From: Paenibacillus_L residui
GTDB lineage: Bacteria > Bacillota > Bacilli > Paenibacillales > NBRC-103111
Reading direction: 5' to 3'
Length of the DNA stretch: 64,000 nucleotides
Assembly (NCBI RefSeq): GCF_042677205.1
Contig: NZ_JBHTIU010000074.1
Location: 118,881 to 182,880 of the forward strand
Shown piece after piece: positions 26,515 through 34,512 of the stretch. The position numbers and the translations under genes are program-made. Numbering within the stretch: the first letter of the stretch is position 1; each line of letters begins with the position of its first letter. The notes under the pieces are model-generated. The model had not been told where the DNA came from. It saw only the letters and a program-made list of their open reading frames with translations, and searched no databases.

Positions 26515-26826
26515 TTACGCTTGAATCTTTTCGATCACTACTTTAGTGTACGGTTGACGGTGTCCTTGCTTGCGGCGATAGTTCTTCTTAGCTTTGTACT
26601 TGTAAACGATCACTTTGCGGCCTTTGCCCTGCTTCTCCACTTTCGCGGAAACCGAAGCGCCGGATACGACCGGAGATCCGATCGAAACGCCTTTGTCTCC
26701 CGAAACGAGAAGAACACGGTCGAAAGTAACCACATCGCCTTCGTTAACATCCAGCTTCTCGATGTAAATAGCATCGCCTTCTTGAACCTTGTACTGCTTT
26801 CCGCCAGTTTCGATAATTGCGTACAT
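26515..26826 (-). CDS. rplU: 50S ribosomal protein L21
   Basis: The 103-residue protein starts MYAIIETGGKQYKVQEGD and ends HRQPYTKVVIEKIQA, both typical of L21, with KAKKNYRRKQGHRQ near the C-terminus contacting 23S rRNA. ATG 26826 is chosen for its GAGGAGGTG ribosome binding site; the frame stays open 28 codons upstream through the leader but is not family-like there. First gene of rplU-prp-rpmA. Confidence 0.98.
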   Translation of the reverse strand: MYAIIETGGKQYKVQEGDAIYIEKLDVNEGDVVTFDRVLLVSGDKGVSIGSPVVSGASVSAKVEKQGKGRKVIVYKYKAKKNYRRKQGHRQPYTKVVIEKIQA

Positions 26827-26945
26827 TCGTTGCACCTCCTCATGTCTCAGACTCGCCATCGTCCAGGTGGCCTTGCCCTTGCGGAGCCCGGTCTCTTGAT
26901 AACCCGACATGCGCGGTTACAGCATGCTGCTGCAACATACTGAAT
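26827..26945 (-). ncRNA. Candidate L21 leader (autoregulatory rplU 5' UTR)
   Basis: About 115 transcribed bases lie between the rplU promoter and its start. The RNA has GC-rich inverted segments (GTTGCAGCAGCATGCTGTAAC near its 5' end) and sits where Firmicutes carry the L21 leader family. The family assignment rests on position and structure potential, not on a full structural match. Confidence 0.45.
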
Positions 26946-26946
26946 C

Positions 26947-26975
26947 ATTCTATCATATTATATCCCGTAAATCAA
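26947..26975 (-). promoter_or_regulatory. Sigma-A promoter of rplU-prp-rpmA
   Basis: Minus-strand TTGATT, a 17-base spacer and TAGAAT lie about 120 bases before the rplU start. Confidence 0.7.
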
Positions 26976-27025
26976 TTCAAAAAATTAACGATAGCCCATC
27001 GGGTGGCCGGAATTCTTCTGCCCAT

Positions 27026-27682
27026 TCAGCCGAGGCGGGCAAGCACCTCTTCCAGCCCCATATCCTTCATGGAGCTCAGGCGCAAGTCATAATGTCCGAA
27101 GGTCAATTGCTCAGTCAGCTTGTTCGGGACAATGACACAACGCATATTAGCTCTGAAAGCAGCCAAAGCCCCATTAGGAGAATCTTCAAAGGCGACTGCC
27201 TGCCGCGGATTCACCCCCAAGGCATCCAGCACGTTGAGATAAAGCTCGGGATCGGGCTTAACGCGAACCGCATCTTCATGCGTCCGGATACATTCAAAAT
27301 ACGGAACCAGCCCCAGCTCCTCCAAATTCGGCATCACCCAACTCGAAGGGGCGCTCGAGGCCAAGCCGATCCGTAATCCCATCCTCTGTGCGGCTTGCAA
27401 ATAATCCTCCACCCCGGGTCTGGTCTTCTCCGTATGAATAAGTTCAGCATAGATTTCTCTCCGGCGTTCTCTCAGACGTTCTCGTTCCAGCGTCCTGCCG
27501 ATGGAAGATTCCAGGTAGGAGTATGGGCAGAAGGTATTCGTATCCCCGCCGATTCTGCTGCTGTATAATTCAAGGGGCAGCTCTACTCCATATTCTCCAA
27601 GCAGATTAACAAATGAATAGTATTCATACGTTTCCGTATCCCGGATCAGTCCGTCAAAATCGAAAACAACCGCTCGGATCAT
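27026..27682 (-). CDS. HAD-superfamily hydrolase (beta-phosphoglucomutase-like)
   Basis: The 218-residue protein has all four HAD motifs: FDFDGLIRDTE (nucleophile and acid Asp), LASSAPSSW (Ser), the lysine of VKPDPELYLNVL, and VAFEDSPNGALAAFRA. The helical cap is of the C1/beta-phosphoglucomutase type. Substrate is likely a small phosphorylated metabolite but cannot be named. GGAAGGAGAG precedes ATG 27682. It lies alone upstream of rplU; no clear terminator is seen behind it. Confidence 0.88.
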   Translation of the reverse strand: MIRAVVFDFDGLIRDTETYEYYSFVNLLGEYGVELPLELYSSRIGGDTNTFCPYSYLESSIGRTLERERLRERRREIYAELIHTEKTRPGVEDYLQAAQRMGLRIGLASSAPSSWVMPNLEELGLVPYFECIRTHEDAVRVKPDPELYLNVLDALGVNPRQAVAFEDSPNGALAAFRANMRCVIVPNKLTEQLTFGHYDLRLSSMKDMGLEEVLARLG

Positions 27683-28403
27683 CCATGTCTCTCCTTCCCT
27701 AAAAAAGAGATGTATTATTTTATTACGTTATCACTTTACCATATTAAAATAATATCATATTATTTACCTTTGGCAACCTTCTTGCTCCATATAATCCCTT
27801 TTTTTCTAAGTCCTTTTGTTTCTCAATACCCGGGAAGTCTTTCCTACCTGGATCAACGGGCCCATGCCTTTCCTTTCGAGGAGGCACAATAGACCTACGC
27901 CTTTCTTTTTTCAACATCAGGCAGCCTTTTATGATAAATGTAAAATAACTCCATTTTACGAACTTTGTTTTTGGCCAAAGCCTGCAAAAGTGCATCCTTT
28001 TGGACGAATTGATTCCGTGTCCGCTGCAAAGCCTGCGAATCTGCATCTTTCTTCTCGTTTAAAGGGAGTTCGGGTTGATCTTATAGGTAAATTCGTGCAT
28101 TTTCGCAGGCTTTTCCCCATAATGTTCTGAATCGATTCATAATAACTGCATAATCGCAGCAATTTATCTTCCGCCTATGAGGTAGTTGTGAAGTTTCGTT
28201 CGTTTCGTTATCTGAAGCATAAGAGACTCTCTTCGATCTTGATAGAATTTTGGTCAGGTTCGACCTGTTAAACATAGCAGTATCTTTTTCTTATCTTCGC
28301 CGTCATCACAAGTTTATTTAAGTGCGAAAGTAGCTGAGTTATAAATATAATGTGGATTATAGAACGTATTTCTTTATATTATCGTCTGAAAGGGGTATGC
28401 AGG
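27683..28403. other. Gene-poor region upstream of the zinc-ribbon gene
   Basis: About 720 bases between a minus-strand HAD gene and a plus-strand small gene. It is more AT-rich than its surroundings and holds repeat cluster A (listed separately). Short open frames here have no ribosome binding sites; one near 27956-28162 merely translates the repeat. I see no tRNA, terminator of note or conserved RNA motif. Confidence 0.5.
27976..28115. repeat. 51-bp repeat cluster A (two direct units and an inverted copy)
   Basis: AAAGCCTGC cores begin near 27978 and 28029, exactly 51 bases apart, each followed by a TGCAT-containing segment. A third copy is inverted at about 28095-28114 (GTGCATTTTCGCAGGCTTTT) and can pair with the second. 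Related to cluster B at 28826-28990. Confidence 0.75.
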
Positions 28404-28586
28404 ATGAAAGAGTATGTAGGGGCTTGTGTCCGGTGCGGGGTAAAAATTTATTGCATGGACGGTTTTCTAAACGGCACGGTAGCCGAAAACGGGGAATTGT
28501 ACTGCTTTGAATGTCACGATAAGCGGCTGGAGAACACGGAAAAATCGTCAAGGAGCTCAGAGGATTCGGAAGTTAACAACTCTTGA
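28404..28586 (+). CDS. Small zinc-ribbon-like protein of unknown function
   Basis: The 60-residue product has two CxxC knuckles, C8/C11 (CVRC) and C34/C37 (CFEC), plus C17, as in a compact zinc ribbon; the C-terminus is a polar, disordered tail (NTEKSSRSSEDSEVNNS). Small anti-sigma proteins such as Gin/CsfB share the two-knuckle layout, but I cannot confirm that relation. AAAGGGG lies 8 bases before ATG 28404. It is the only convincing gene between 27.7 and 29.2 kb and is flanked by repeat clusters. Confidence 0.6.
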   Translation: MKEYVGACVRCGVKIYCMDGFLNGTVAENGELYCFECHDKRLENTEKSSRSSEDSEVNNS

Positions 28587-28825
28587 ACAAAATGTAAAAC
28601 TTATCATTGCGAAGAGAGACAGAAGGGCATACGGGGCGGCTAAAAGTCGGCTTCCCTATGGATTGCTAGGTGTGGCCTTCAGGAGTCTGGCAGCAAATAA
28701 CACAGACGCCCCTACCCGCATTCCGCCTCGCGACGGGACACCCTCCTCTTGCTCTTGGCCAACGATAGACGCCCGCCAGCCCTCCCTATACCGCCAGAGA
28801 TCGTAAAGACAGGCCGTGGAGAAAC

Positions 28826-28990
28826 TGCAGGTCTTTTGGAGAGAAACGCGTGCAACGCCTTATTCTAAAGCAATAGTGCAGGTCTTTTTGGGTAAAAGTC
28901 GCCACATGCCTGATTCTAAAGCGATAATGCAGGTCTTTGGAGCGATTTTTTGCGAAATGGCCCCATTTCGTCCAAAAGACCTGCACATTT
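28826..28990. repeat. 51-bp repeat cluster B (three direct units and an inverted copy)
   Basis: TGCAGGTCTTT begins at 28826, 28877 and 28928, a strict 51-base period, and units 1 and 2 share GATTCTAAAGC/TATTCTAAAGC spacers. An inverted copy AAAAGACCTGCA ends near 28986 and can form a long hairpin with unit 3, including an inner GCGAAATGG/CCATTTCGT stem. Confidence 0.85.
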
Positions 28991-29058
28991 GAGCGTCTTT
29001 CGCTCTCTTTTTGGAAAAAGGGAGGAATTTAATGTACTATTGCTCGTCTTTACTTAGC

Positions 29059-29180
29059 AACTGCGTTTGCCATCGGCTTTGCAACAGCTTGCTTGCTATC
29101 GGCTCTGCAACGGCGCTGCGATCGGCTTGTAACGGCGCTGCAATCGACTTGTAACGGCTTCGCAATCGGCTTTCAACCGT
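29059..29180. repeat. Degenerate ~22-bp direct repeat tract
   Basis: About five imperfect units of GC(A/T)ATCGGCTTGTAACGGC-type sequence lie head to tail. Unit length varies by one to three bases and there are no unique spacers. Confidence 0.65.
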
Positions 29181-29249
29181 CATTTGAACGTCCCCTGCCC
29201 GTCCTTACTTTGCAATAGCTTTTGCTATCCCGAAGGACAAAGAGTATAT

Positions 29250-30485
29250 CTAGCCCTCCCTGGACAGCAACCTCCCACTGCCTCCACATACCGGGCACCG
29301 GCTATTATCATCAATCGCCGGCCGGCTCCTCTGACGGGTCAATTCGAACAGCCCCAGCCTCGTCCAGCCAACCAGATTCGTCCGGGCCCGATCGCCGAGA
29401 ACCTCTTCTTCCAGCACTTCCTGCACGCCTCTTCGGTGCTCTTCCTCCTCCATATCTATAAAGTCAATCAGAATGATGCCTCCAAGATCCCGAAAACGGA
29501 TTAAGCGGGCGATCAAACTCGCAGCTTCTCTATTTACGACATAAGCCGTCCGTTCCAGGTTGTCCTGTCCGGTATACTTGCCCGTGTTCACGTCGATGAC
29601 CGTTAAGGCTTCCGTCCGATCGACAACGATGTATCCTCCGCAATGGAGCCAGATTTGACGCCGGGACATTGCTTCCAGCTCCGCTGAAATCCCGTATGCT
29701 TCAAAAAGCGGGGTCCGATCCGAATATATCCGGACTCTCTCCGTCAGCTCCGGCGCCATATCGTCGAGCATCGCCTTAATTTCCGCACCGACCTGAGGCT
29801 CGTCCACCACCCACTCGTCCACTCTCTCGTTAAATAAATCCCTGACCAGTCTGGGAAGCAGAGACAGGTCCCGGTACAGCAATGCGGGAGCTGTGCTGCA
29901 TTCCGCTTTCCTCAAGATCGAGGACCACACATCCTTCAGCCATTGGAAATCTTGCTCAAGAACTTCCGATGATTGCCCCTCCGCCAATGTCCGCACAATG
30001 ATGCCGTCGCCCGGCTCACGAAGGGCTTCCGCCAATTGCCGGAGGCGGGTCTTTTCCTCCGGACAGTTAATTTTTCTCGAGGTAGCTACGTAATCCGCTT
30101 CCGGAAGGAAGACGAGCCAGCGCCCCGGAATGGTGCAGTGAGTCGTTACCCGCGCCCCCTTGGAACCGACAGGCTCCTTCTTCACTTGCACGATGACCTC
30201 CTGCCCTTCCTTCACCAAATCGCGAATCGACGGTTTGTGCTCAGGCTGCTTCTCCAAGTGGGCTGGCAGCAGATCATCAATGTATAAATAAGCGTTCTTG
30301 TCCAAGCCGATATCGACGAATGCCGCCTGAAGGCCGGGAACAACGTTGACAACTTTTCCTTTATAAACATTGCCCGCCTTCTCAATCTCGGATGGACGTT
30401 CCGTATAATATTCCGTCATTTTTCCGTTTTCCATGACAACGATTTTGCATAATCCTTGCTTATTCTGAACTAAAACTTGTTTCAA
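29250..30485 (-). CDS. rng: Ribonuclease E/G family endoribonuclease (RNase G)
   Basis: The 411-residue protein has an S1-like RNA-binding segment (VYKGKVVNVVPGLQAAFVDIG, KNAYLYIDDLLP), the DNase I-like catalytic core with the two metal-binding aspartates in VIDVNTGKYTG and IILIDFIDME, and a C-terminal CPVCGG like the Zn-link. It is short and lacks the RNase E scaffold tail. Such enzymes process rRNA and mRNA 5' monophosphate ends. TTG 30485 is the start, with AGAGGTGAT upstream. It follows spoIVFB by 35 bases and probably shares its transcript; B. subtilis lacks this gene at the locus. Confidence 0.88.
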   Translation of the reverse strand: MKQVLVQNKQGLCKIVVMENGKMTEYYTERPSEIEKAGNVYKGKVVNVVPGLQAAFVDIGLDKNAYLYIDDLLPAHLEKQPEHKPSIRDLVKEGQEVIVQVKKEPVGSKGARVTTHCTIPGRWLVFLPEADYVATSRKINCPEEKTRLRQLAEALREPGDGIIVRTLAEGQSSEVLEQDFQWLKDVWSSILRKAECSTAPALLYRDLSLLPRLVRDLFNERVDEWVVDEPQVGAEIKAMLDDMAPELTERVRIYSDRTPLFEAYGISAELEAMSRRQIWLHCGGYIVVDRTEALTVIDVNTGKYTGQDNLERTAYVVNREAASLIARLIRFRDLGGIILIDFIDMEEEEHRRGVQEVLEEEVLGDRARTNLVGWTRLGLFELTRQRSRPAIDDNSRCPVCGGSGRLLSREG

Positions 30486-30520
30486 AAAATCACCTCTGCC
30501 CTTAACCGCTAAGCTCCATT

Positions 30521-31396
30521 TTACACGAATAAGTCGGATACCGCATCGTTCCTTTTTTTCCCGCTAAAATAAACATCGATCAGCCTTTGTTCCGGAACGA
30601 CATGCCTGATCGACCCTTGATCCCCCATAATATAGATCAAATGATACTGTTCCCTCATCAACAGACGCATGATTTCCGTTACCCGATGCCCCCCCGAGAC
30701 GATAATGGGTTGTGCTATGGTCCCCCTTATCCAGCTAGTGGCAAAACGATCATGGCGGCTCATCAGAAATCTTACGAATTGAAAAGGAAGGTGCCGGTAA
30801 CCGTACCAATTGGAATAGAGAAGGAATAAGCCGATGACCAGCAAATTCAAATGGACCCCTCCTCCGTTCCAAGGGAAGACCGAAGCCGCAACGAGGCCGA
30901 AACTCATGATTAAGCTGATCCACGTCGTGAGCAATAAAGTGCGGTGATAAGGCAGGAAGTAGCTTAGCACGGCCTGTAAAATTTTGCCCCCGTCCAAAGG
31001 AAGAATCGGCAGCAGATTAAAGGCGCCTATCCATAAATTCGCCTGTATGAAATATATCCACCACTCGGGGTCAGCCCATCCGGTCGCAAGCACCAACAGA
31101 GCAAAGGCCGCCATCCACAAATTTTGCAAGGGGCCGGCTAACGCCACTATCAGATCTTCTCTGGCGGGAACGTTGCCGCTTTCTTCAACAACCGCCACTC
31201 CGCCGAACGGGAGCAGTTGAACCTCAGTGACGTTCCATCCGAAGCTTTTCGCCGTAAAAACATGTCCAAGCTCATGAATGAGCACAATGCCGAACAAGGT
31301 GATCAATTCCACAAAATACCCTGTAAACAGGGACAGAAGCATCATCAGGACAAACAGAGGATGAAAGCGGTAGCGCGTTCCCAGCCACTTAATCAA
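30521..31396 (-). CDS. spoIVFB: SpoIVFB, site-2 intramembrane metalloprotease for pro-sigma-K
   Basis: SpoIVFB sits in the outer forespore membrane and cleaves pro-sigma-K once BofA/SpoIVFA inhibition is lifted. The 291-residue M50 protease has six hydrophobic segments, the zinc motif HELGH at 41-45 and NLLPILPLDGGK with Asp near 135. A cytoplasmic tail of about 90 residues resembles the CBS-like C-terminal domain. The start is TTG 31396, overlapping the spoIVFA stop by 8 bases, so the pair is translationally coupled. Confidence 0.9.
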   Translation of the reverse strand: MIKWLGTRYRFHPLFVLMMLLSLFTGYFVELITLFGIVLIHELGHVFTAKSFGWNVTEVQLLPFGGVAVVEESGNVPAREDLIVALAGPLQNLWMAAFALLVLATGWADPEWWIYFIQANLWIGAFNLLPILPLDGGKILQAVLSYFLPYHRTLLLTTWISLIMSFGLVAASVFPWNGGGVHLNLLVIGLFLLYSNWYGYRHLPFQFVRFLMSRHDRFATSWIRGTIAQPIIVSGGHRVTEIMRLLMREQYHLIYIMGDQGSIRHVVPEQRLIDVYFSGKKRNDAVSDLFV

Positions 31397-32249
31397 AGGC
31401 TACCACTTCCGTAGGATCAATCGATTCCTCGTCCTTCTTCACCGCAAAATATAACTGCTCCGCCCAGCGTCCGGTTCCCGATCTCGTTTTTCCAAGCAGC
31501 TCCCCGCCCTCAATCCAATCATTCTCTTCCCACAAGTTCGCCTTTAAATATCCGTATGTGGACTGCAATCCGTTAGCATGGCGGATGACTACCGTGTATC
31601 CGGTATCCTCCAAATAACCCGCAAATTCTACTCTCCCCGTATCCATCGCATAGACCGGAGCTTCCCCTGACGTCTGAATGACAACCCACGGCTGATCCGC
31701 CGAGAAGGAAGAGACTAGCGTTCCCTGAACGGGAACCGTGAAATGCTTGAGCTGCGGAGAATCCGCCCTATGCGCTTCCTGCTCCTTCTTCCCGCGAAAA
31801 GCAGGCAGGAAAGAGGGGGCTCCGCCGAAGGTGCGCTCATACCAGCCGGCCAGGGCGGTGAAAGGCATGTCCTGTGTCAAAGCAGCCCCAACCCATTGTC
31901 TGCCCTGATAAGCCCATGGATGCTCAAGCCGGAACATGCCCCATACCAGCATGAAGCCAAGGATACTGGCGAGCAGCTTCAACCAGATAGCCCTGGTGCT
32001 CGGGACTAAGCGGTTCCCTCCCGATCCTCCTTGCTCCGAATCATCGCTTGATCGGTGACCGGAGGAACTCAGCCATTGCTTTTGCTTCATTTTCCACACA
32101 AATTCCGGATCGGACCACCGTTCATCCGCGGCCGTTGGAGGTTCGGCTTCAGGGGGAGAAATCCTGGGCATTGGTTCTGCCCGATGATCATTCTGAAGCG
32201 ATTTGATTCGCTCTTGCCTGCGCTGGCGTACATTGGCTTTCACTTCCAC
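31389..32249 (-). CDS. spoIVFA: SpoIVFA, sigma-K checkpoint regulator with degenerate M23 domain
   Basis: The 286-residue protein has a polar N-terminal half, a single membrane helix (about 92-112, WLKLLASILGFMLVWGMF), and a forespore-space LytM/M23-like domain (VYAMDTGRVEFAGYLEDTGY, VVIRHANGLQSTYGYL, LLGKTRSGTG). M23 metal ligands are mostly missing, consistent with a scaffold that SpoIVB cleaves rather than a peptidase. GTG 32249 follows GGGAGGGG. It is coupled to spoIVFB. Confidence 0.88.
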   Translation of the reverse strand: MEVKANVRQRRQERIKSLQNDHRAEPMPRISPPEAEPPTAADERWSDPEFVWKMKQKQWLSSSGHRSSDDSEQGGSGGNRLVPSTRAIWLKLLASILGFMLVWGMFRLEHPWAYQGRQWVGAALTQDMPFTALAGWYERTFGGAPSFLPAFRGKKEQEAHRADSPQLKHFTVPVQGTLVSSFSADQPWVVIQTSGEAPVYAMDTGRVEFAGYLEDTGYTVVIRHANGLQSTYGYLKANLWEENDWIEGGELLGKTRSGTGRWAEQLYFAVKKDEESIDPTEVVAFD

Positions 32250-32274
32250 CGTTTACCCCTCCCGATTACGAGGC

Positions 32275-32394
32275 AGTTCAACAAGTCCCATTAGACAAGT
32301 CATTCAGGCGCTGCAACCAACTGCAGTTGGAGCCTATTCAGATCAAAATTTCGGCTGATGCCGCTTAAGATCATTAACGGGAACCTGTTGAACT
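32275..32394. repeat. 120-bp element with inverted ends between rodA and spoIVFA
   Basis: AGTTCAACAAGTCCCATTA at the left end is nearly the reverse complement of TAACGGGAACCTGTTGAACT at the right end. A perfect 14-base palindrome CCAACTGCAGTTGG lies inside (32317-32330), flanked by AGGC/GCCT. It could be a miniature inverted-repeat element or an RNA structure; no target duplication is visible. Confidence 0.55.
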
Positions 32395-32532
32395 CACACA
32401 GCTTGTTTACTTCATCCTATGAGGGGCAAGGAGTATTTATGTATAGGGCTTATCCGCAAGAAAATAAGGGGTAAAAAAATAAGCCCTGTCTTCCGCATCC
32501 CCTGCAGGGAATGGCGAAAGCGAGAGCTTAGG

Positions 32533-33684
32533 TCAGGCCAAGTCTTCCTCCGGTTCCTGATGAATTTGTACGCTCATGACTATGGCTATGGAGACCATAT
32601 TGATCAGAAGCGAGGTTCCCCCGTAGCTGATAAAAGGGAGCGTAATTCCCGTAACGGGCAGCAAGCCAAACCACATTCCGATGTTCTGGAAAATCTGGAA
32701 CACATACATCGAGACTATCCCGATGACGATAAATGACCCTCGGCGGTCGCTCGACTTCAGTGCGATCAGAATCATTCGGTAGAGGAAGCTGAACAGCAGC
32801 ATAAGCAGCACCGCAGACCCGACAAAGCCGAACTCCTCCGCCACCACTACGAAAATGGCATCGGAATAGGCAACGGGAACAAAATTATTATGAATGGAAT
32901 CTCCTTTCAGATAACCGTCCCCGAGCAAGGAGCCGGAACCGATGGCAATCTGTGCCCTTTCCAGATGAAAGCGGGCGTCCTTATCGGCTTGCTCCGGGTT
33001 AAGGAACGTATCGATCCTTTTGACCCAGTGCCCTTTATTGTTAGCCTGCAGGTAGGCCTCGATGGAATCGTGGTAATGCTGGTACAAATAGTAAAAGCTG
33101 CCGACGATTACGGCTACAATGATCGCGCCGATCGCAACGTGCTTGAATTGTACGTTGCCGATCCAGAGCATACCGAGCAGAATGGCGATATATATAACCG
33201 CATTGCCGAGATCCGGCTGCTCGAAAACGAGAATGAACGGTACGAAAACGATCAGGCCGATCGGGATGACATCCTTCCCCAAACGTAGCGGTTCGCCTTC
33301 TCTCATACTCATGAAGGAGGCGATCACCATAATGAGAGCCAGCTTCATAAATTCAGCGGGCTGAAAGTCAAAGCCTCCCAGTTGATACCAGCCGATGGCA
33401 CCTTCCCGTACGACCCCGAATTTGTACAAGCCAAGAAGCAGTATAATTCCTAACCCATAGGCGTACCAAGAAAGCTTTAGCAGTATCCGGTAATCCAGAA
33501 GCGAGATAACAAGGAAAAGGAAAAATCCTAAAGCGTAGTAGATAAAGTTCTTGATATGGAAATTAAAATTAGCATACTTGGGCACATCTACCGTTGCGCT
33601 ATAAATGAGGAGCGAGCTGACAATCATGAAGACACCCAGGATGAGAACTATGTACCAATCGATCCTCTTTAATTTAGCGAGCAC
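32533..33684 (-). CDS. rodA: RodA/FtsW/SpoVE-family SEDS glycosyltransferase
   Basis: A 383-residue SEDS membrane protein with about ten helices. Motifs GFDFQPAEFMKLALIMVIAS, FEQPDLGNAVIYIAI, VAEEFGFVGSAVLL and LPFISYGGTSLLINM are those of peptidoglycan polymerases; the aspartate in the PDLGNA-containing loop region and the large extracytoplasmic loop (about 185-250) are intact. Linkage to mreBCD and minCD favours RodA over FtsW or SpoVE. The start is GTG 33684, 6 bases after minD. Confidence 0.88.
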   Translation of the reverse strand: MLAKLKRIDWYIVLILGVFMIVSSLLIYSATVDVPKYANFNFHIKNFIYYALGFFLFLVISLLDYRILLKLSWYAYGLGIILLLGLYKFGVVREGAIGWYQLGGFDFQPAEFMKLALIMVIASFMSMREGEPLRLGKDVIPIGLIVFVPFILVFEQPDLGNAVIYIAILLGMLWIGNVQFKHVAIGAIIVAVIVGSFYYLYQHYHDSIEAYLQANNKGHWVKRIDTFLNPEQADKDARFHLERAQIAIGSGSLLGDGYLKGDSIHNNFVPVAYSDAIFVVVAEEFGFVGSAVLLMLLFSFLYRMILIALKSSDRRGSFIVIGIVSMYVFQIFQNIGMWFGLLPVTGITLPFISYGGTSLLINMVSIAIVMSVQIHQEPEEDLA

Positions 33685-33690
33685 AACTAA

Positions 33691-34485
33691 TCATCCCATC
33701 CCGAAAAATTGCTTCATTTTTTTGATGATACCCGGCTTTTCTTCCAGTGAAATAAGCGGAACCGTATCCCCTAGAATCCGTCTGGCAATATTCCGATATG
33801 CCAGTGCTGCCCGGGAATCCGGATTCATGACCGTCGGCTCGCCGGAGTTCGCCGCTTTGATGACCTGCTCATCATCGGGAACGATCCCCAGCAGATCGAT
33901 GGCCAGAATCGAGCAGATTTCATCAATGTCGAGCATCTCGCCCTTTTTGACCATGCTTCCTTTGATCCGATTGATGATCAGCTTCGGAGACTCCACATTC
34001 TCCTTCTCCAGCAGCCCGATAATCCGGTCGGCATCCCGGACGGCCGCATTCTCCGGCGTAGTCACGACAATCGCCTTATCGGCCCCGGCTACCGCATTTT
34101 TGAAGCCCTGTTCGATTCCCGCAGGGCAATCAATAATGACGAAGTCAAAATCCTTCTTCAGCTCCAGAACGATATCGCGGACATTCTCCGGCGTGACCGA
34201 ATGCTTGTCGCTGGTTTGAGCGGCCGGCAGAAGGTACAGTTCCTCAAAGCGCTTGTCCTTGATCAATGCCTGTTTCAGCCGGCAGCGCCCTGCCGCGACA
34301 TCCACCAGATCATAGATGATGCGGTTCTCCAAGCCCATGACGACGTCCAGGTTGCGCAAGCCAATGTCCGTATCAACCATGCACACTTTCTTGCCTTGGA
34401 GGGCCAAGGCGGTACCGACATTGGCGGACGTCGTCGTTTTGCCCACACCGCCTTTACCGGAAGTGACGACAATTGCCTCTCCCAA
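33691..34485 (-). CDS. minD: Septum site-determining ATPase MinD
   Basis: MinD binds membrane and MinC to block polar FtsZ assembly. The 264-residue protein has the deviant Walker A SGKGGVGKTT (Lys11 and Lys16), VCMVDTDIGLRNLDVVMG, DFVIIDCPAGIE, and the C-terminal membrane-targeting helix IIKKMKQFFGMG. TTG 34485 is chosen: GGAG is 8 bases upstream and the product then starts GEAIVVTSGKGG, exactly as B. subtilis MinD, which also uses TTG. It follows minC by 27 bases. Confidence 0.97.
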   Translation of the reverse strand: MGEAIVVTSGKGGVGKTTTSANVGTALALQGKKVCMVDTDIGLRNLDVVMGLENRIIYDLVDVAAGRCRLKQALIKDKRFEELYLLPAAQTSDKHSVTPENVRDIVLELKKDFDFVIIDCPAGIEQGFKNAVAGADKAIVVTTPENAAVRDADRIIGLLEKENVESPKLIINRIKGSMVKKGEMLDIDEICSILAIDLLGIVPDDEQVIKAANSGEPTVMNPDSRAALAYRNIARRILGDTVPLISLEEKPGIIKKMKQFFGMG

Positions 34486-34512
34486 TATGCTCACTCCGTT
34501 TCCCAAATAAAT

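Larger units (their letters stand above)
28587..29249. other. Gene-poor region downstream of the zinc-ribbon gene
   Basis: About 660 bases between the small zinc-ribbon gene and the end of rng. It holds repeat cluster B (28826-28990) and a degenerate short-repeat tract (29059-29180). Open frames in this stretch lack ribosome binding sites and protein-like composition. No terminator is evident for either neighbour. Confidence 0.5.

Noticed and set aside
28507..28806. 99-codon plus-strand frame overlapping the zinc-ribbon gene
   Set aside because: It overlaps the better supported zinc-ribbon gene in another frame and has no recognisable domain or start signal.
27956..28986. Small minus-strand frames giving 17-residue peptide repeats
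   Set aside because: They are translations of the 51-bp DNA repeats; start signals are lacking and the period being a multiple of three keeps frames open.
29059..29180. Possible CRISPR remnant
   Set aside because: Short units lie head to tail with no spacers and weak identity.
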